A stretch of 64,000 bases of DNA from positions 124,001 to 188,000 of the forward strand of contig CAZTXB010000005.1 in assembly GCA_964617955.1 (NCBI GenBank), read 5' to 3'. The number at the start of each line of letters is the position of its first letter. The stretch's first letter is position 1. Source of the stretch: JABWCE01 sp964617955 (lineage in GTDB: Bacteria; Bacteroidota; Bacteroidia; NS11-12g; UBA9320). Below are positions 63,374 through 64,000 of this stretch, piece by piece. A program made the position numbers and the translations under genes. The notes beneath the pieces are model-generated. The model saw only the letters and a program-made list of their open reading frames with translations. It searched no databases and was not told where the DNA came from.

Positions 63374-64000
63374 TTAAATTTTTACTGACTTTCCTTTTAA
63401 TGCCAAATTCATTTTCGAGAGAATGGTTGGTTTACCTCCGAAGGCTTCCGAAATCTTTGACTCTTGGTACATTTCAGACATAGGGCCGCATCCTACCATT
63501 CGGGTATTTAGCAGAATGAGCCAGTCGAAATAATCCGGCGCTGAAACCAAATCATGATGTACCACCAGAATGGTTTTGCCTTCATTGCGCATCTGATGCA
63601 AAAGTTCTACAATGGCGGTTTCAGTAGTCGCATCTACTCCGGCGAAAGGCTCATCCATGATTAATATTTCAGGCTCCTGTGCCAGAGCCCTTGCAATAAA
63701 TGTCCTTTGTTGCTGCCCTCCCGAAAGTTGAGAAATTTGCCTGTGCTTGAATGGCATCATGCCGGTTCTCTCCAGAGCCAGGTTTACTTTTTCAATGTCG
63801 CTCTTATTAAATCTGCCGAATAATCCTTTATGAGGAAATCGTCCCATTTTCACCACATCTTCCACTGTGGCCGGAAAATCCCAATCAATGCTCTGTCTCT
63901 GAGGTATATACCCGGTTTTTTTTGAGGAGTATTTTGCCGGCAATCCTTGTATTTTTACCCATCCCTGTTCAGGTTTAAGCAAACCTAAAATGGCTTTGAG
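63374..64000 (-). CDS. Metal ABC transporter ATP-binding protein, 5' end beyond the window
   Basis: About 209 C-terminal residues of an ABC ATPase; the frame is open to base 64000 and the N-terminus with the Walker A motif is outside. Visible are the Q-loop (YIPQRQSIDWDFPATVEDVV, typical of ZnuC/MntB-like ATPases), the signature LSGGQQQR, Walker B (ILIMDEPFAGVD) and the switch His (LVVHHDLVSA). It is the first visible cistron of the metal transporter operon and ends directly before the fused permease. Confidence 0.95.
   Translation of the reverse strand, partial: LKAILGLLKPEQGWVKIQGLPAKYSSKKTGYIPQRQSIDWDFPATVEDVVKMGRFPHKGLFGRFNKSDIEKVNLALERTGMMPFKHRQISQLSGGQQQRTFIARALAQEPEILIMDEPFAGVDATTETAIVELLHQMRNEGKTILVVHHDLVSAPDYFDWLILLNTRMVGCGPMSEMYQESKISEAFGGKPTILSKMNLALKGKSVKI

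Noticed and set aside
1..64000. CRISPR arrays, prophage, insertion sequences or defence islands
   Set aside because: I looked for regularly spaced repeats, transposase/integrase motifs and nuclease or toxin-antitoxin signatures and found none that can be supported.

Overview
The window looks like a chromosomal segment of a Bacteroidota bacterium (FCB group). The evidence is internal. There are several type IX secretion system (T9SS) sorting domains, a PorV-like barrel protein, a TonB-dependent receptor next to a DUF4249 lipoprotein, a second receptor next to an HmuY-like lipoprotein, and a DUF4468 protein. Many genes are preceded by a TAnnTTTG-type -7 box, the sigma-ABfr signature of this phylum, and clear Shine-Dalgarno sequences are rare. 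Base composition is AT-rich and even, and most of the content is housekeeping. I see no prophage, insertion sequence, CRISPR array or large island.

Layout. 0-9 kb (minus strand): an edge-truncated secreted protein, an LpxL-type acyltransferase, rlmN, the rimP-nusA-infB translation/transcription operon, and a GreA/GreB-like small protein. 9-15 kb: two large T9SS cargo proteins (type B and type A sorting domains) flanking a 0.7-kb gap that holds a nested palindromic element. 15-19 kb: tmk, tRNA-Pro(GGG) with a strong palindromic terminator, recR, a TfoX-like protein, a PLP enzyme, an unlisted 59-residue zinc-ribbon protein, and a DUF4468 protein. 19-27 kb: an AcpH-like protein coupled to a PorV-like protein, fabH, pdxA, an SDR, an epimerase split by an in-frame TGA, an HTH regulator and a UDP-glucuronate decarboxylase. 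27-37 kb: a metallophosphoesterase, a DUF4249/TonB receptor pair, pssA, purS, a CstB-like persulfide dioxygenase-rhodanese, a coupled HEAT/zinc-ribbon pair, and a porin. 37-48 kb: sucD, an outer-membrane barrel/lipoprotein pair, thiamine pyrophosphokinase plus methyltransferase, guaB, accB-accC, and two TonB C-terminal-domain proteins. 48-54 kb: a LamG T9SS cargo protein; a surface-glycan-type operon (GT-C transferase, methyltransferase, methyltransferase-GT2 fusion); tadA; a small unknown. 54-58 kb: a compact carotenoid operon (crtI-crtB-crtZ-lycopene cyclase) behind a near-ideal Bacteroidota promoter, enough to take phytoene to zeaxanthin if geranylgeranyl diphosphate is supplied elsewhere. 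58-64 kb: an HmuY-like lipoprotein, a TonB receptor and a metal ABC transporter, one permease of which carries a DtxR/MntR-like domain; the ATPase runs off the right edge.

The most interesting points are the following: the permease-MntR-like fusion with a Mn-type Glu ligand pattern; the methyltransferase-GT2 fusion; rlmN lacking any AUG/GUG/UUG before its conserved N-terminus; the TGA-split epimerase; the 135-bp nested palindrome; and a terminator-like hairpin between the rimP promoter and its start codon. I found no wholly new system I would defend as such. All family assignments come from reading the sequence by eye, without database searches.
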